Below are positions 44,254 to 52,503 of a stretch of DNA of 64,000 nt, in pieces. How positions within the stretch are numbered: the stretch's first letter is position 1; each line of letters starts with the position of its first letter. The notes below the pieces were generated by a model. It did no database searches, was not told the DNA's origin, and worked only from the letters and a program-made list of their open reading frames with translations. Location: the NCBI RefSeq assembly GCF_000381885.1, contig NZ_KB907208.1, positions 620,001 through 684,000 on the forward strand, in the 5' to 3' direction. The DNA is from Actinomadura atramentaria DSM 43919. GTDB lineage: Bacteria > Actinomycetota > Actinomycetes > Streptosporangiales > Streptosporangiaceae. The translations under genes and the position numbers were made by a program.

Positions 44254-44273
44254 GAGTTGCTATCTAGAGTCAC
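44254..44273 (-). promoter_or_regulatory. Bipartite motif GTGACT-N5-TAGCAACTC
   Basis: On the minus strand GTGACT (44273-44268), CTAGA, TAGCAACTC (44262-44254). The same bipartite arrangement with identical spacing occurs on the plus strand at 61435-61454. It overlaps the end of the gene at 44270 and lies 71 nt upstream of the DUF3560-like start. Confidence 0.5.
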
Positions 44274-44644
44274 CGGCAGGCGGACGGAAGCCAGTCCGCC
44301 CGGTCCCATAGCAGCGGTAGCCGGTTCGCGCCGTTGACGTAGTACCGGGGGAGCGCCCCGGTCTGCGCCCACTCATCGCGCATATATCGCGGCGGCGGAA
44401 CCTCGTCGCAGCGTCCGCCGCCCTCCCAACGCACCGTCCACCAGATCGCATACGTCTCGCGGTCATCCTGTGCGGGCTTGGCGCCGGGTTCCAGGGGGCG
44501 CTTGCGGTACCTCAGAAGCGCGTGGTTCACCGCTCGCCGAACGTCCTCGTCACTGCCGTCCCAGCGCAACCGCTCGTAGAACAAATCGGGCTCAACAGAG
44601 AATTTGCGGGAGTGGTACTTCCTTCCCAGCGCACTGCGTCCCAT
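44270..44644 (-). CDS. Unknown protein
   Basis: 124 aa from ATG 44644. Tryptophan- and Arg-rich (YAIWWTVRWEGGGRCDEV; LPLLWDRADWLPSACR). No family recognised. Preceded by a terminator-like hairpin and a partial leader element. Confidence 0.6.
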   Translation of the reverse strand: MGRSALGRKYHSRKFSVEPDLFYERLRWDGSDEDVRRAVNHALLRYRKRPLEPGAKPAQDDRETYAIWWTVRWEGGGRCDEVPPPRYMRDEWAQTGALPRYYVNGANRLPLLWDRADWLPSACR

Positions 44645-44660
44645 CAGCCCCCCATGCAGC

Positions 44661-44684
44661 AAAAAAGGCGGCACAGTGGCCGCC
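44661..44684 (-). terminator. Rho-independent terminator just upstream of a start codon
   Basis: On the minus strand GGCGGC-CACTGT-GCCGCC followed by six T. It lies 17 nt before the start at 44644, so it is either the end of the gene at 44712 or an attenuator. It overlaps GGGCGGCCACTG, the 3' half of the repeated leader element. Confidence 0.75.
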
Positions 44685-44711
44685 CTGTTTTAATCCGTCC
44701 GCTGATCTCGT

Positions 44712-44984
44712 CTACGACTGCATCTCGGTGAGTTCCGGCTCGTACTTGGCGACGAACTCCGCCAGCTTCAGATACAGCTCGTAGACATCACCCAGATCCA
44801 GCTCCACACCCAAGCGCTGGTGGGTTATGTGCACGCCCACCGCGTCCAGCCCAAGGGCCTGGGCCACCAGCAGCAGGCCAGGCCGCTCGGGCAGTTCGAC
44901 GAGCGTCACGTCGGAGCGCCGCTCCCTGTCTTCGGGAGCCCCCGACAGAGACAGCGGTGCGATCTTGTTCTTCACAGCAGGCAT
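44712..44984 (-). CDS. Unknown protein
   Basis: 90 aa, with DVTLVELPERPGLLLVAQAL and acidic helical C-terminus. No family recognised. Ends at the terminator hairpin. Confidence 0.6.
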   Translation of the reverse strand: MPAVKNKIAPLSLSGAPEDRERRSDVTLVELPERPGLLLVAQALGLDAVGVHITHQRLGVELDLGDVYELYLKLAEFVAKYEPELTEMQS

Positions 44985-45008
44985 CCCTACCTCTTTCTTG
45001 TTGGTTTT

Positions 45009-46199
45009 TCATGCGGCCAACGCCCAGGCGGCGCGCTTGCCCGCCCACTGTCCGACCGGGACCGGGACCGCGTTGCCGGCCAAGGTCCCGCCCATGTCCC
45101 GCACCTTCTTGGCCTTGTCGGCGGGCGACACCTTGTCCCAGAACTTCCAGTCCGGGGAGAACCCCTGGAGCGCGGCCTTCTCTGCGGTGCCCAGCATCCG
45201 CAAGCGGCACCCGTCCACCGTGGCATCGGGGCCGGGCGCGATCAACATGTGGTGATTACCAGCCGCGGTCACCGTCGCCAGTGGACCGTCCAAGCTCTCG
45301 ACCGTCTTGTTCTTGCGGCAGATCACGACGAACGGCTTGCCGTCGAACTTCTCCAACCCGATCGCGATCTTGCGCTTGGTCTCGTCGGCGTACGCAGTGA
45401 AGGTGTTCTTGTACCGCCCCTGCCACACGTAACGCATCGGCAGCGTCCAGTCGATGTGCGGGGCCGCGGACTGCACGACCGGCTCCACCCGCCGCCCACA
45501 CCCCGGATGCGGACACACGTAGCAGTACGCGCCGCGCCCGCCGTGGTCGTACTCACCGATCGGCCACCCGGCCACCATGATCCGCTTCTTCGATGGCTTC
45601 CACTGCCGGGTGCCCAGCACCTTCCCGTGCAGCTGGCACCGGGCCTCGGGCCAGATGTCCAAGTCGAACTTGATCCCCGGCTGGGCGAAGAAGAACAGCA
45701 TCCGCTCCCGCGACTGCGCGACCGGCCGCTGCCCGAACGGCGCCACGTGCATCGCGTTCAGCGCCACGAAGTGCGGCTCGTACCCCAGCTGCGCGAAGTC
45801 GTCGATCCACTGATCGATGCCCTTCCAGCGGGCGAAACCGAGCACGTTCTCGCCGGTCACGATCTCGGGCCGGTGGATACGGGCGTAGTCGACCAGCGCC
45901 TGGGCGGTGATGCGCGTCTCCTCCCACGGCTCATCGTCCTGGGATCGGGTGGAATTGCCTCCCGCCGGGGCGGCTTCGGTGCAGATCGGCGACCCGACCC
46001 CGATCTGCACCGACGGCAGCGCTCGCATGTCCAGCTCGGCCACGTCCCCCACCTGCGTGGTGATGTGCGGCCGGTTCAGCTCGATCGTGGCGATGGCGCC
46101 GTCCAGGTGGTTGCCCGCCCACACCGGATCGTGCCCGGCGGCCTCGAACCCGCTCACATCGCCCCCGCCACCGGCCATGAAGTGCAGGGTTTTCGCCAA
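45009..46199 (-). CDS. C5-cytosine DNA methyltransferase
   Basis: 396 aa. Motif I FMAGGGGDVSGFEAAG; motif IV region GSPICTEAAPAGG with the likely catalytic C73, where the usual PCQ is PICT; motif VI GENV (117-119); motif VIII QSRERMLFFF; motif X GGTLAGNAVPVPVG. The variable recognition part is about 200-330 and holds YCYVCPHPGCGRR. Probably protects phage DNA from host restriction; sequence specificity cannot be read. No partner nuclease nearby. Confidence 0.85.
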   Translation of the reverse strand: MAKTLHFMAGGGGDVSGFEAAGHDPVWAGNHLDGAIATIELNRPHITTQVGDVAELDMRALPSVQIGVGSPICTEAAPAGGNSTRSQDDEPWEETRITAQALVDYARIHRPEIVTGENVLGFARWKGIDQWIDDFAQLGYEPHFVALNAMHVAPFGQRPVAQSRERMLFFFAQPGIKFDLDIWPEARCQLHGKVLGTRQWKPSKKRIMVAGWPIGEYDHGGRGAYCYVCPHPGCGRRVEPVVQSAAPHIDWTLPMRYVWQGRYKNTFTAYADETKRKIAIGLEKFDGKPFVVICRKNKTVESLDGPLATVTAAGNHHMLIAPGPDATVDGCRLRMLGTAEKAALQGFSPDWKFWDKVSPADKAKKVRDMGGTLAGNAVPVPVGQWAGKRAAWALAA

Positions 46200-46220
46200 C
46201 GCTGTCTCCTTTCAGGCACG

Positions 46221-46248
46221 AAAAAACCCCGCACCACCTGGTGCGGGG
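46221..46248 (-). terminator. Rho-independent terminator upstream of methyltransferase gene
   Basis: CCCCGCACC-ACCT-GGTGCGGGG (46227-46248) followed on the minus strand by six T (46226-46221). It ends 21 nt before the methyltransferase start, leaving no space for a separate promoter, so it may be an attenuator. Confidence 0.85.
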
Positions 46249-46267
46249 CTGGACGAGAACCGGTGAT

Positions 46268-46507
46268 TTACTTCGGGGGCAGCCGGTCCAAGACCTGGTT
46301 CAGCAGGTCCTCGATGCGGTCCAGGCGACCGGTGTGGTCGGCCTGCGTGGCGGCGATCGTGTCCAGCTTCTTCTCGTGACGCTGCCCGAACGAGGCCACC
46401 AGGCCGTCGATACTGCCCACGGTTTGCCTGATGTCGGCCAGGTCGGAGCCTGTGCGGAACGCATGGGCCTCCAGCTTGATGATGCGGTCTTCCATGGTCG
46501 TCAACAT
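46268..46507 (-). CDS. Small coiled-coil protein
   Basis: 79 aa; ATG 46507 overlaps the upstream stop, ATG 46495 also possible. Heptad-like helices throughout (MEDRIIKLEAHAFRTGSDLA; DRIEDLLNQVLDRLPPK). Likely oligomeric. Confidence 0.6.
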   Translation of the reverse strand: MLTTMEDRIIKLEAHAFRTGSDLADIRQTVGSIDGLVASFGQRHEKKLDTIAATQADHTGRLDRIEDLLNQVLDRLPPK

Positions 46508-46818
46508 ACCTCCCTGAGGATCTGTGTCGCCTTGCGGATCTCGCGCGGGTGGATGCCCGCTTCGCGGATGGACATGATGCCGCCGGTGATCAGGTCGGCC
46601 AGCCCGTCGCAGTATCCCGCCAGCTCCTCCACGGCCGCGGTGTCACCGGCCAGCCGCGGCAGGTAAACAGTCACGCCCCGGCCCTGCTTGACGCTGCGCG
46701 AGGCCCGCAGTGCCTGGTGCACGCGCGCCTCGACCTCAGTCCGGTTCTGGTTGGTGAACGCTTCCCGGTCCATCAGCAGATCGAACAGCTTGCCGGGAAT
46801 CCTCGGTTCTTCGGTCAC
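46501..46818 (-). CDS. Unknown protein
   Basis: 105 aa from GTG 46818 (GTGA overlap). FDLLMDREAFTNQNRTEVEA and KATQILREVC are helical. No family recognised. Confidence 0.6.
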   Translation of the reverse strand: MTEEPRIPGKLFDLLMDREAFTNQNRTEVEARVHQALRASRSVKQGRGVTVYLPRLAGDTAAVEELAGYCDGLADLITGGIMSIREAGIHPREIRKATQILREVC

Positions 46819-47237
46819 AGCCCCAGCCTCTTCTCGCACTGTGCCTTGATCGCTTCGGCTCGCTTGATCACGTCGGCGTTGTCGCGCTCGATACCCGGCG
46901 GCAGGTCCTGGCCGGCGGTGGCCTGGGCCAGGTTGTCCAGGAAGTCAGCCGCCATACCCCGGATCAGCTGGAGATCCTGCGAATCCAGCCCCTCCAACGC
47001 CTGATTCTTCACCTGCGCCGCCACCCTTCCCTGCGTCCAAGCGGGCTCGTCCTCCACCCAGACCAGCTCCGCGCCCGGGTGAATGACCTTCGTTTGCTTG
47101 CCGTCGGCGAACGCCTCGTGGAGATTGTCGCCGTCCAGCATCGTGAAGCGATGCCCGATGTCATGATCACCGGTCTCGCTGATCAGCGACCAGCGCTTGT
47201 CGCCCTCGTAGACCAGGAACATTCGGTAGTGCTTCAC
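46815..47237 (-). CDS. Unknown protein
   Basis: 140 aa. Beta-rich N-terminus (MKHYRMFLVYEGDKRWSLIS) and helical C-terminus (LQLIRGMAADFLDNLAQATA). No family recognised; overlaps both neighbours. Confidence 0.6.
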   Translation of the reverse strand: MKHYRMFLVYEGDKRWSLISETGDHDIGHRFTMLDGDNLHEAFADGKQTKVIHPGAELVWVEDEPAWTQGRVAAQVKNQALEGLDSQDLQLIRGMAADFLDNLAQATAGQDLPPGIERDNADVIKRAEAIKAQCEKRLGL

Positions 47238-47662
47238 GAGGTCTCCTCGGTGTAGAACTCACACATCTTGGCGTGCTGTCCACGGGTGCGCTCCAACTTG
47301 CACGCGCACACCGGCAGCGTGACGATCACGGGTTGCGGTGCCGAGTCGATCGGTCCGGCGTCATCCGGCGACTCGAAGACTTCGATGAACTTGGGATCGG
47401 TGTTCAGCCAGCGAGCAACCTCGCCGCCGTTGGTCAGGTTGGCGTGCACCCGCACCACGATGGCATCAGCGTCAGGGCCACCGGCGAAGTCGATGATGTA
47501 CCGGGGTCCACGCCTTGAGGGATTGGCGTCCACCCTGCCAACCTCCACGTTGACAGCCCCAGCCTCCACCAGGCCGCGCAGCACGGCCGTCGCGATGTTG
47601 GGACGGGCGTGATCCCAGGCTGGCAGCCCGTTTCGCAGGGTCAGGTCATCAATCTGCATCAT
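47234..47662 (-). CDS. Unknown protein with C-terminal Cys cluster
   Basis: 142 aa. IATAVLRGLVEAGAVNVEVG, then a beta-rich part and LPVCACKLERTRGQHAKMCE, three cysteines and a His that could bind metal. No family recognised. Confidence 0.6.
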   Translation of the reverse strand: MMQIDDLTLRNGLPAWDHARPNIATAVLRGLVEAGAVNVEVGRVDANPSRRGPRYIIDFAGGPDADAIVVRVHANLTNGGEVARWLNTDPKFIEVFESPDDAGPIDSAPQPVIVTLPVCACKLERTRGQHAKMCEFYTEETS

Positions 47663-47666
47663 CGTG

Positions 47667-48530
47667 TTACTTCTCCTCCATCGGCTTAGGGATCGGAACC
47701 GCGTCGCGGTACTTCGGCTTGTGCCCCAGGGACATCCACAGCTCGCCGGGCTCGTTGAACGGGCCGCGAACCTCGTGGATCTTGTAGGCGTACAGGCTCT
47801 TGTCGATCCTCTTGCGGATCTCCGCCACCACCTGCTGCCGGGTCAGCAGCCCGTCCAACGGAACGAAGATCATCTGCTCCATGCGGGCCCCCAACCCGAA
47901 GGTCGGGTTGATCGCCACGAACGCGACCCACAAAGGGATCAGCCGCAGGCTCGAACCGTGGTAGACGCGCCGGTAATCGCCGACGCTGCCCAGGTCGAGG
48001 TGAGCATGGTCGGGCCAGCGGTCCTTGTCGATCTCCACCACCCAGTTGCTGCTGTTGTACACAAAGCCGCGGTTCACCAGCCTGCAACGCTCGATGACGG
48101 TCGCCGGGTACCGGGTGCCCTGCCGGTCGGTGTCTCGATCCTCGATCAGCTCGACCGACACCCGCTCGCCGTCTCGCCAGTCCCACCCCCACCAACGGCC
48201 ATCGGTGCGGACGGTCGCCTCGGCCTTGGCCAGAGCTTCCGCGCGCCAGCTGCACATCAGCTTCCACGCCTGCTCGCTGGTGGTGACGTGCTGCTGGGTG
48301 ACCTCGGTCTGGAAGCCGCCGTCGTTGCGCTGCCAGGTCCCGTCGTCGCGCTGCGTCTGGGTCTGGACGCGTCGGATCAGCTCCATCGTGCCGTCGGCGG
48401 GCGTCCAGATCGCCCGGAACTCATCGCTGCGGCCCGGCTGGGAGGTCTCGAACCACCACACCTCGCTGGCCTTGGCGTTCGGCTCGGAGTAGTAGGGGAT
48501 CGGGTCGTTGCGCCAGTGCTGCACGTCCAT
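47667..48530 (-). CDS. Unknown protein
   Basis: 287 aa from ATG 48530, 2 nt after the upstream stop; GTG starts at 48545 and 48560 are alternatives. Very Trp-rich (VWWFETS, GRWWGWDWRDGERV). C-terminal half has LTRQQVVAEIRKRIDKSLYA. No family recognised. Confidence 0.6.
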   Translation of the reverse strand: MDVQHWRNDPIPYYSEPNAKASEVWWFETSQPGRSDEFRAIWTPADGTMELIRRVQTQTQRDDGTWQRNDGGFQTEVTQQHVTTSEQAWKLMCSWRAEALAKAEATVRTDGRWWGWDWRDGERVSVELIEDRDTDRQGTRYPATVIERCRLVNRGFVYNSSNWVVEIDKDRWPDHAHLDLGSVGDYRRVYHGSSLRLIPLWVAFVAINPTFGLGARMEQMIFVPLDGLLTRQQVVAEIRKRIDKSLYAYKIHEVRGPFNEPGELWMSLGHKPKYRDAVPIPKPMEEK

Positions 48531-48532
48531 CT

Positions 48533-48907
48533 TCAGGCCACCCACTTGCTGCCCCTCCACGCCTCCCAGAGGTTCACGGTCGTCTCGGGCTCCACGTGCC
48601 CGCCAGCCACCGAGAACGCCAGTTGATCGCGGTGTCCCCTGAGTGCCTCGTCCAGGGCCTGCTTCAGCTCGGCGTCACTGATACCGACGCTGTTGGCGTA
48701 GTGGATCATGTTCGCGACCGTCGCGCCCCAGTTCCACAACAGCCGCTTCTTCTCCTTCTCGTCCTCCAGCGGGACATCCGGGGCCGGGGGCTCGTCGTGG
48801 TTGTCCATCGCCCACCCCGGCTCCAAGAACGTGTGCCCCAACTCCTCGGGGCTCATCTTGAGCAGGTGGGGAAGAAGCTCCTTGAGATGCTCTTTGTGCA
48901 CGCACAT
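48533..48907 (-). CDS. Unknown acidic protein
   Basis: 124 aa from ATG 48907 beside AGGAGG. Starts MCVHKEHLKELLPHLLKMSP; ATVANMIHYANSVGISDAEL is helical. No family recognised. Confidence 0.6.
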   Translation of the reverse strand: MCVHKEHLKELLPHLLKMSPEELGHTFLEPGWAMDNHDEPPAPDVPLEDEKEKKRLLWNWGATVANMIHYANSVGISDAELKQALDEALRGHRDQLAFSVAGGHVEPETTVNLWEAWRGSKWVA

Positions 48908-48923
48908 ACCTCCTGTAGATCGA

Positions 48924-49202
48924 TCAGAAGTCGTTGCCGGTCGCCTTACGCCAGGCGTCCATGCACCCGGCGACGAACTCTTTGCGCCACTGGTCGTCGA
49001 CGCCCTCGCCCTTCTTGTAGGCGGCCGACTGCCGGCAGGTGCGCTCGGCTTCCTGCTCGGTCCGGTCGTTGGAGTCGTAGAAGACCTTTCCGTACTTGTA
49101 GGCGGGGGAGTTGGTGTCGATATCGCTGTCAGTCCCGCCGCAAGCCCCCGCACCGACCGCCAATGCCAACGCGATCGTGCCCAGCGTCAGAATGTTCTTC
49201 AT
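48924..49202 (-). CDS. Phage-encoded lipoprotein
   Basis: 92 aa. Signal peptide MKNILTLGTIALALAVGAG with lipobox AGAC and a short acidic mature part holding two more cysteines (RTCRQSA, FVAGCMDA). Phage lipoproteins made early or in lysogens often block superinfection at the envelope; that role is an inference. Preceded by a leader element and a terminator. Confidence 0.75.
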   Translation of the reverse strand: MKNILTLGTIALALAVGAGACGGTDSDIDTNSPAYKYGKVFYDSNDRTEQEAERTCRQSAAYKKGEGVDDQWRKEFVAGCMDAWRKATGNDF

Positions 49203-49223
49203 GAAATCCCCCGAATTGTTCAC

Positions 49224-49247
49224 AGTGGCCGCCCTTTCTGGCGCCGC
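49224..49247 (-). promoter_or_regulatory. Leader element copy, upstream of lipoprotein gene
   Basis: Minus strand reads GCGGCGCCAGAAAGGGCGGC then CACT, 22 nt before the start codon. Matches the 3' part of the consensus exactly, and GGCGC of the 5' part. Confidence 0.6.
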
Positions 49248-49277
49248 TCCTTTCCCTGGTAGATCCCCCAGAAAACA

Positions 49278-49307
49278 CAAAACCCCGGCGACGCTTGGTC
49301 ACCGGGG
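49278..49307 (-). terminator. Rho-independent terminator
   Basis: Minus strand CCCCGGTGAC-CAAGC-GTCGCCGGGG followed by TTTTG. It ends the operon containing the genes at 49325 and upstream; the lipoprotein leader follows at once. Confidence 0.75.
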
Positions 49308-49324
49308 AGGAAAACCCTCCGGAA

Positions 49325-49531
49325 CTACCCCTGCTCCAGCACCCGCTCGAACTCCTCAAGCGCGATCCACAGCGCCGAGAACCCCCGCTGCCCAGTCAGG
49401 GACGTGCGCCACACCCAGTGGTTGCCGTCGTAAGAGATTTCGCCGCCGTCGAAGTGCCGGTAATGCTTGGACTTCACCTGCTCCCACGCCCCCGAAGCCA
49501 GCATCTCCCTGCCGGTGTTCCCGCGCCTCAC
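49325..49531 (-). CDS. Unknown small protein
   Basis: 68 aa from GTG overlapping the upstream stop. KSKHYRHFDGGEISYDGNHW then a helix. No family recognised. Confidence 0.55.
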   Translation of the reverse strand: MRRGNTGREMLASGAWEQVKSKHYRHFDGGEISYDGNHWVWRTSLTGQRGFSALWIALEEFERVLEQG

Positions 49532-49791
49532 AGGCCAGCCTTCTTATCCACCAGGTGACGCACCAACCAGTCCGTCAACTCCTTCCCGATCTCCTCGACC
49601 AGCTTCTCGTCCAGCTCGCCCGACTCCTCCAGGTCTTCGCGCAGATCTTCCTTCAGCCACGTCCACAGACGCGACGCGGTCTCGTTCTCGCTGTTGGCCA
49701 GCAGCTCGATCCCGTCATCGGCCGCCTTGTTGGCCGCCGTCAGGTTCCGCGCGATCTCGTCCGCGCGCCGCACCAGCACCGACACAAACAT
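49528..49791 (-). CDS. Unknown acidic helical protein
   Basis: 87 aa from ATG 49791 (GTG 49794 possible). LVRRADEIARNLTAANKAAD and a strongly acidic helix. No family recognised. Confidence 0.55.
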   Translation of the reverse strand: MFVSVLVRRADEIARNLTAANKAADDGIELLANSENETASRLWTWLKEDLREDLEESGELDEKLVEEIGKELTDWLVRHLVDKKAGL

Positions 49792-50417
49792 CACTCGTCC
49801 TCCTCTTCCATAAGCCGTGTGGTCGCCAGACCGTGAAGTCTCGGGTACTCGAACTTGATCCAGTCGCAGACCGCCTTCACCAGTGGTCCCAGCGACATGT
49901 TGTTCTCAGCGCTGTAGATCAGCTCACCGTCGCACCCGTCGGCGCTCCATCCGGTCTGACCGGCGTCGTGGGAGTAGGTCGGCCACGGTCCGCCGTGGGT
50001 GCCGATGAAGATGGTCCAAGTCGTGGACGGGTCACCGTCGAGGTTGATCGACAGGTACGAACCGGCAGAGTCGCCGTCGTGACCGCACGACAGGTTTGGG
50101 TCCAGGATCTTCTGACCGCTGGGGAAGAAAGCGACGACCTCGGGCAGTGCTGCGTTCAACGCTTGCCGGGCCGCCTCAGCACGCTCGAACCAGTTGGTGC
50201 GTTGGGGGTTGATCCACTGCGTCACCTTCTGATCGGCGGCGAAGTAGTGCGGATTGTCGGGCTCGCCGCGGTGGTAGAGCACCACTTCCTCGCCGTTGAC
50301 CTCCGGGTCCTTGGCCAGCCACTTCACCGGAACGTTCTGGCTGGTGAACGAGGGACGGTAGCCGTCGCCCTCGCGCAGCTCGGTTACATCCGCCATGCCG
50401 TCTTCGTAACTGCTCAC
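49791..50417 (-). CDS. Unknown protein
   Basis: 208 aa from GTG 50417 (GTGA overlap). Contains ERAEAARQALNAALPEVVAF and a Gly/Trp beta section (TWTIFIGTHGGPWPTYSHDA). No family recognised. Confidence 0.6.
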   Translation of the reverse strand: MSSYEDGMADVTELREGDGYRPSFTSQNVPVKWLAKDPEVNGEEVVLYHRGEPDNPHYFAADQKVTQWINPQRTNWFERAEAARQALNAALPEVVAFFPSGQKILDPNLSCGHDGDSAGSYLSINLDGDPSTTWTIFIGTHGGPWPTYSHDAGQTGWSADGCDGELIYSAENNMSLGPLVKAVCDWIKFEYPRLHGLATTRLMEEEDE

Positions 50418-50788
50418 GCTGCCTCCTTGGCCGCTTGCTTCAACGCCTGCGCCCCGTCCGTGGGCAGCTGCCACCGCGACATCCAGACTCTGCCATCCTC
50501 GCGCCGCTCGTAGATCACGCTGTAGAACGCCGTGTCGAACTCGTGCAGCTCCCGCTCCAACACCTGGCCCTCGGGTTCGGCACCGTGCACGGGCTCAGCG
50601 TCCAACGGCACCCCGACCGCCAGCACGCCCTCGTTGTACTGGCGGGCACGTTCGGTGGCCTTACGTCGATCCTCGGCTGTGCGGGCACGCATCCGGCTCT
50701 CGTGCCGGTCGTACTTGGTGTCGTGCACCTCCCAGTAGTGGTGCCCGTCATCGATCATGGGCCGGACGATGTACCTCGGCTCGCTCAC
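50414..50788 (-). CDS. Unknown protein
   Basis: 124 aa from GTG 50788. RTAEDRRKATERARQYNEGV helix between beta segments. No family recognised. Confidence 0.6.
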   Translation of the reverse strand: MSEPRYIVRPMIDDGHHYWEVHDTKYDRHESRMRARTAEDRRKATERARQYNEGVLAVGVPLDAEPVHGAEPEGQVLERELHEFDTAFYSVIYERREDGRVWMSRWQLPTDGAQALKQAAKEAA

Positions 50789-50946
50789 GCCGCCTCCACT
50801 TCCTCGATCTCTGACTCCTCGCACCCGTCAGGGCAGCGGTCAGCGCCGATCAGACCGGCCAGCTCTTCATCGACGTCCTCCTCAGACCAGCCGCACCACG
50901 CCTCATCGCGGTTGCGGTGGTGGTTCCAGCGGCGGGTCTTGCTCAC
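50785..50946 (-). CDS. Unknown small acidic protein
   Basis: 53 aa from GTG 50946, with GTGA overlaps at both ends. WCGWSEEDVDEELAGLIGAD then CPDGCEE. No family recognised. Confidence 0.5.
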   Translation of the reverse strand: MSKTRRWNHHRNRDEAWCGWSEEDVDEELAGLIGADRCPDGCEESEIEEVEAA

Positions 50947-51392
50947 GCGGCCTCCTGACCTTCCAGACTGTCGATCGTGCTGACGTTCAACTCCGCCACC
51001 CGCACCTTCTCCACCGGTGAACCGTCGGCGTAGGTGCCCTGACGCAGCTTCAGCGGCTTGTCTTGGGCGGGCAGAAACATCAACGTGTCGTCGGTGTTGA
51101 AGTTCACGCCCTGGTGCTTCATCAGTGCTCGCCGGGCCGCCGCCTCGTCGTAGGCATCGACATAGAACGTCGCCGTACACGTGGCGTCGAACGTGAACCG
51201 CTGCATGGAGATCTCCTCGTACACTTCGCCCACCTGAGCCACCGAGTACTCGGTGAACCGCACTCCCTCGTAAGCCTCCTGACCGGGAGTCAGCGCTTGA
51301 AGCTCCTCCAGACGTCCCCGCGCTGAAGCCTCACAGCAGGCCGTCACGCGCATCGCGCCGTGGATGTTGACGTCGAACGCGAATTCATTCAT
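50943..51392 (-). CDS. Unknown protein with internal repeat
   Basis: 149 aa from ATG 51392 (GAAAGGA upstream). Two similar halves: FDVNIHGAMRVTACCEASAR and FTFDATCTATFYVDAYDEAA, each followed by a helix. Probably two copies of a small beta-alpha unit. First gene after a leader element. Confidence 0.6.
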   Translation of the reverse strand: MNEFAFDVNIHGAMRVTACCEASARGRLEELQALTPGQEAYEGVRFTEYSVAQVGEVYEEISMQRFTFDATCTATFYVDAYDEAAARRALMKHQGVNFNTDDTLMFLPAQDKPLKLRQGTYADGSPVEKVRVAELNVSTIDSLEGQEAA

Positions 51393-51415
51393 GTTCAAAT
51401 TCCTTTCGTTGCAGC

Positions 51416-51439
51416 AGTGCCCGCCCGTGCTCGCGCCGA
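51416..51439 (-). promoter_or_regulatory. Leader element copy
   Basis: Minus strand ATCGGCGCGAGCACGGGCGG then GCACT, 24 nt before the start at 51392 and directly abutting the stop of the upstream gene. Confidence 0.6.
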
Positions 51440-51841
51440 TCACACGGCCAACCGCACGCCCTGGCCGTCGTTCTCCTCGGCCTCCTGCGCCGCCCAGATC
51501 TTCCGGATTGCGTCCCGGCTCAACGGACCGAGCGGGCCGCGCGGGGTCATGTCGATGTCGTTCTCGTTGACCAGCTCGGCCGCCGCCCGTGCCGCAGCCC
51601 ACAGCTCCTCGATGCTGATCTCGATTGCCGGGCCGTCGCCGGTCTTGCCGGCGCAGTCGTGCTCGAACAACCCCCACCGGATCAGCTGATCCAGGTCCGT
51701 GCCGTCCTCCACCAGCGCATTCTCGGTGAACTCGCCTTCATTGATGTACTTCTGGCATTTCGTGCAGCACAGCACCATGTCGTGATCGTCCTTGCGGAGA
51801 TCGACACGCTCCAGAGCCGCACGAGAAACGATGTAGATCAT
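51440..51841 (-). CDS. Unknown protein with N-terminal zinc-like pair
   Basis: 133 aa. VLCCTKCQKYINEGEF looks like half of a zinc ribbon; HDC later may complete it. Acidic. No family recognised. Confidence 0.6.
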   Translation of the reverse strand: MIYIVSRAALERVDLRKDDHDMVLCCTKCQKYINEGEFTENALVEDGTDLDQLIRWGLFEHDCAGKTGDGPAIEISIEELWAAARAAAELVNENDIDMTPRGPLGPLSRDAIRKIWAAQEAEENDGQGVRLAV

Positions 51842-51855
51842 GTTCAGGTCCTCCG

Positions 51856-52272
51856 TTAGATCCAGGCGTAGCCGTGCTTGTCGGCGGGGTCGAGCTTGGC
51901 GAACACCATCCGATCGGCCTGTTCGATCGGCTTGCCGTTGTCGGGCGAACGCGCATCACGGATCTTGAACGTACGGTCACCGCGATCACGCGGGTTGTAG
52001 GAGACGCAGGTCAGCACCTCCAGATCGGGGGAGGTGTTCACCTCCGCCACCCGTCCGATGCCCCACGCGTGCACGGTGCGCTTACCGCCGTTGCGCAGCG
52101 ACTCGTTCTTGTTCGGATTGACGTGGAACCTCATGCCCATCAGCGTGATGTCGTCCACGTTGGCGATCACTCGCCCGGCCATCTCGCCTTTGCGGGCCGT
52201 CACCGACCAGCACCATTTGGTCAGGTTGAAGTGGACCTTGACGTCCATACCGACCAGCTCGCTTGCGTCCAT
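51856..52272 (-). CDS. Unknown protein
   Basis: 138 aa. Beta-rich start (LVGMDVKVHFNLTKWCWSVT) and a basic middle. No family recognised. Confidence 0.6.
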   Translation of the reverse strand: MDASELVGMDVKVHFNLTKWCWSVTARKGEMAGRVIANVDDITLMGMRFHVNPNKNESLRNGGKRTVHAWGIGRVAEVNTSPDLEVLTCVSYNPRDRGDRTFKIRDARSPDNGKPIEQADRMVFAKLDPADKHGYAWI

Positions 52273-52301
52273 GCCATCCCCCGATGTGTTCGTGGACCGT
52301 T

Positions 52302-52323
52302 CCAGCCCTGGTTAGCGCCGGAC
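52302..52323 (-). promoter_or_regulatory. Leader element copy, divergent
   Basis: Minus strand GTCCGGCGCTAACCAGGGCT then GG, 30 nt before the start at 52272. The CACT end is missing. It overlaps the stop of the gene at 52312. Confidence 0.5.
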
Positions 52324-52503
52324 GCGCCCGCCGTACTCGCGCACGCTTCCGTCCGAGCGCACTTCCACGCGCCCCCCGCCTGGCAGGTCGATGATGACCT
52401 TGCCCGAGCCCTCCAAAGTGCCCTCGGCCTGGGCGATCACCACGCTGTTGTCGTTGATCAGCGACATGGTGACCCAGCCCTGCGCGTCTTCCATCTCGTC
52501 CAT
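52312..52503 (-). CDS. Unknown small protein
   Basis: 63 aa, sharing a base with the upstream stop. GWVTMSLINDNSVVIAQAEG then beta strands and a basic end. No family recognised. Confidence 0.55.
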   Translation of the reverse strand: MDEMEDAQGWVTMSLINDNSVVIAQAEGTLEGSGKVIIDLPGGGRVEVRSDGSVREYGGRVRR

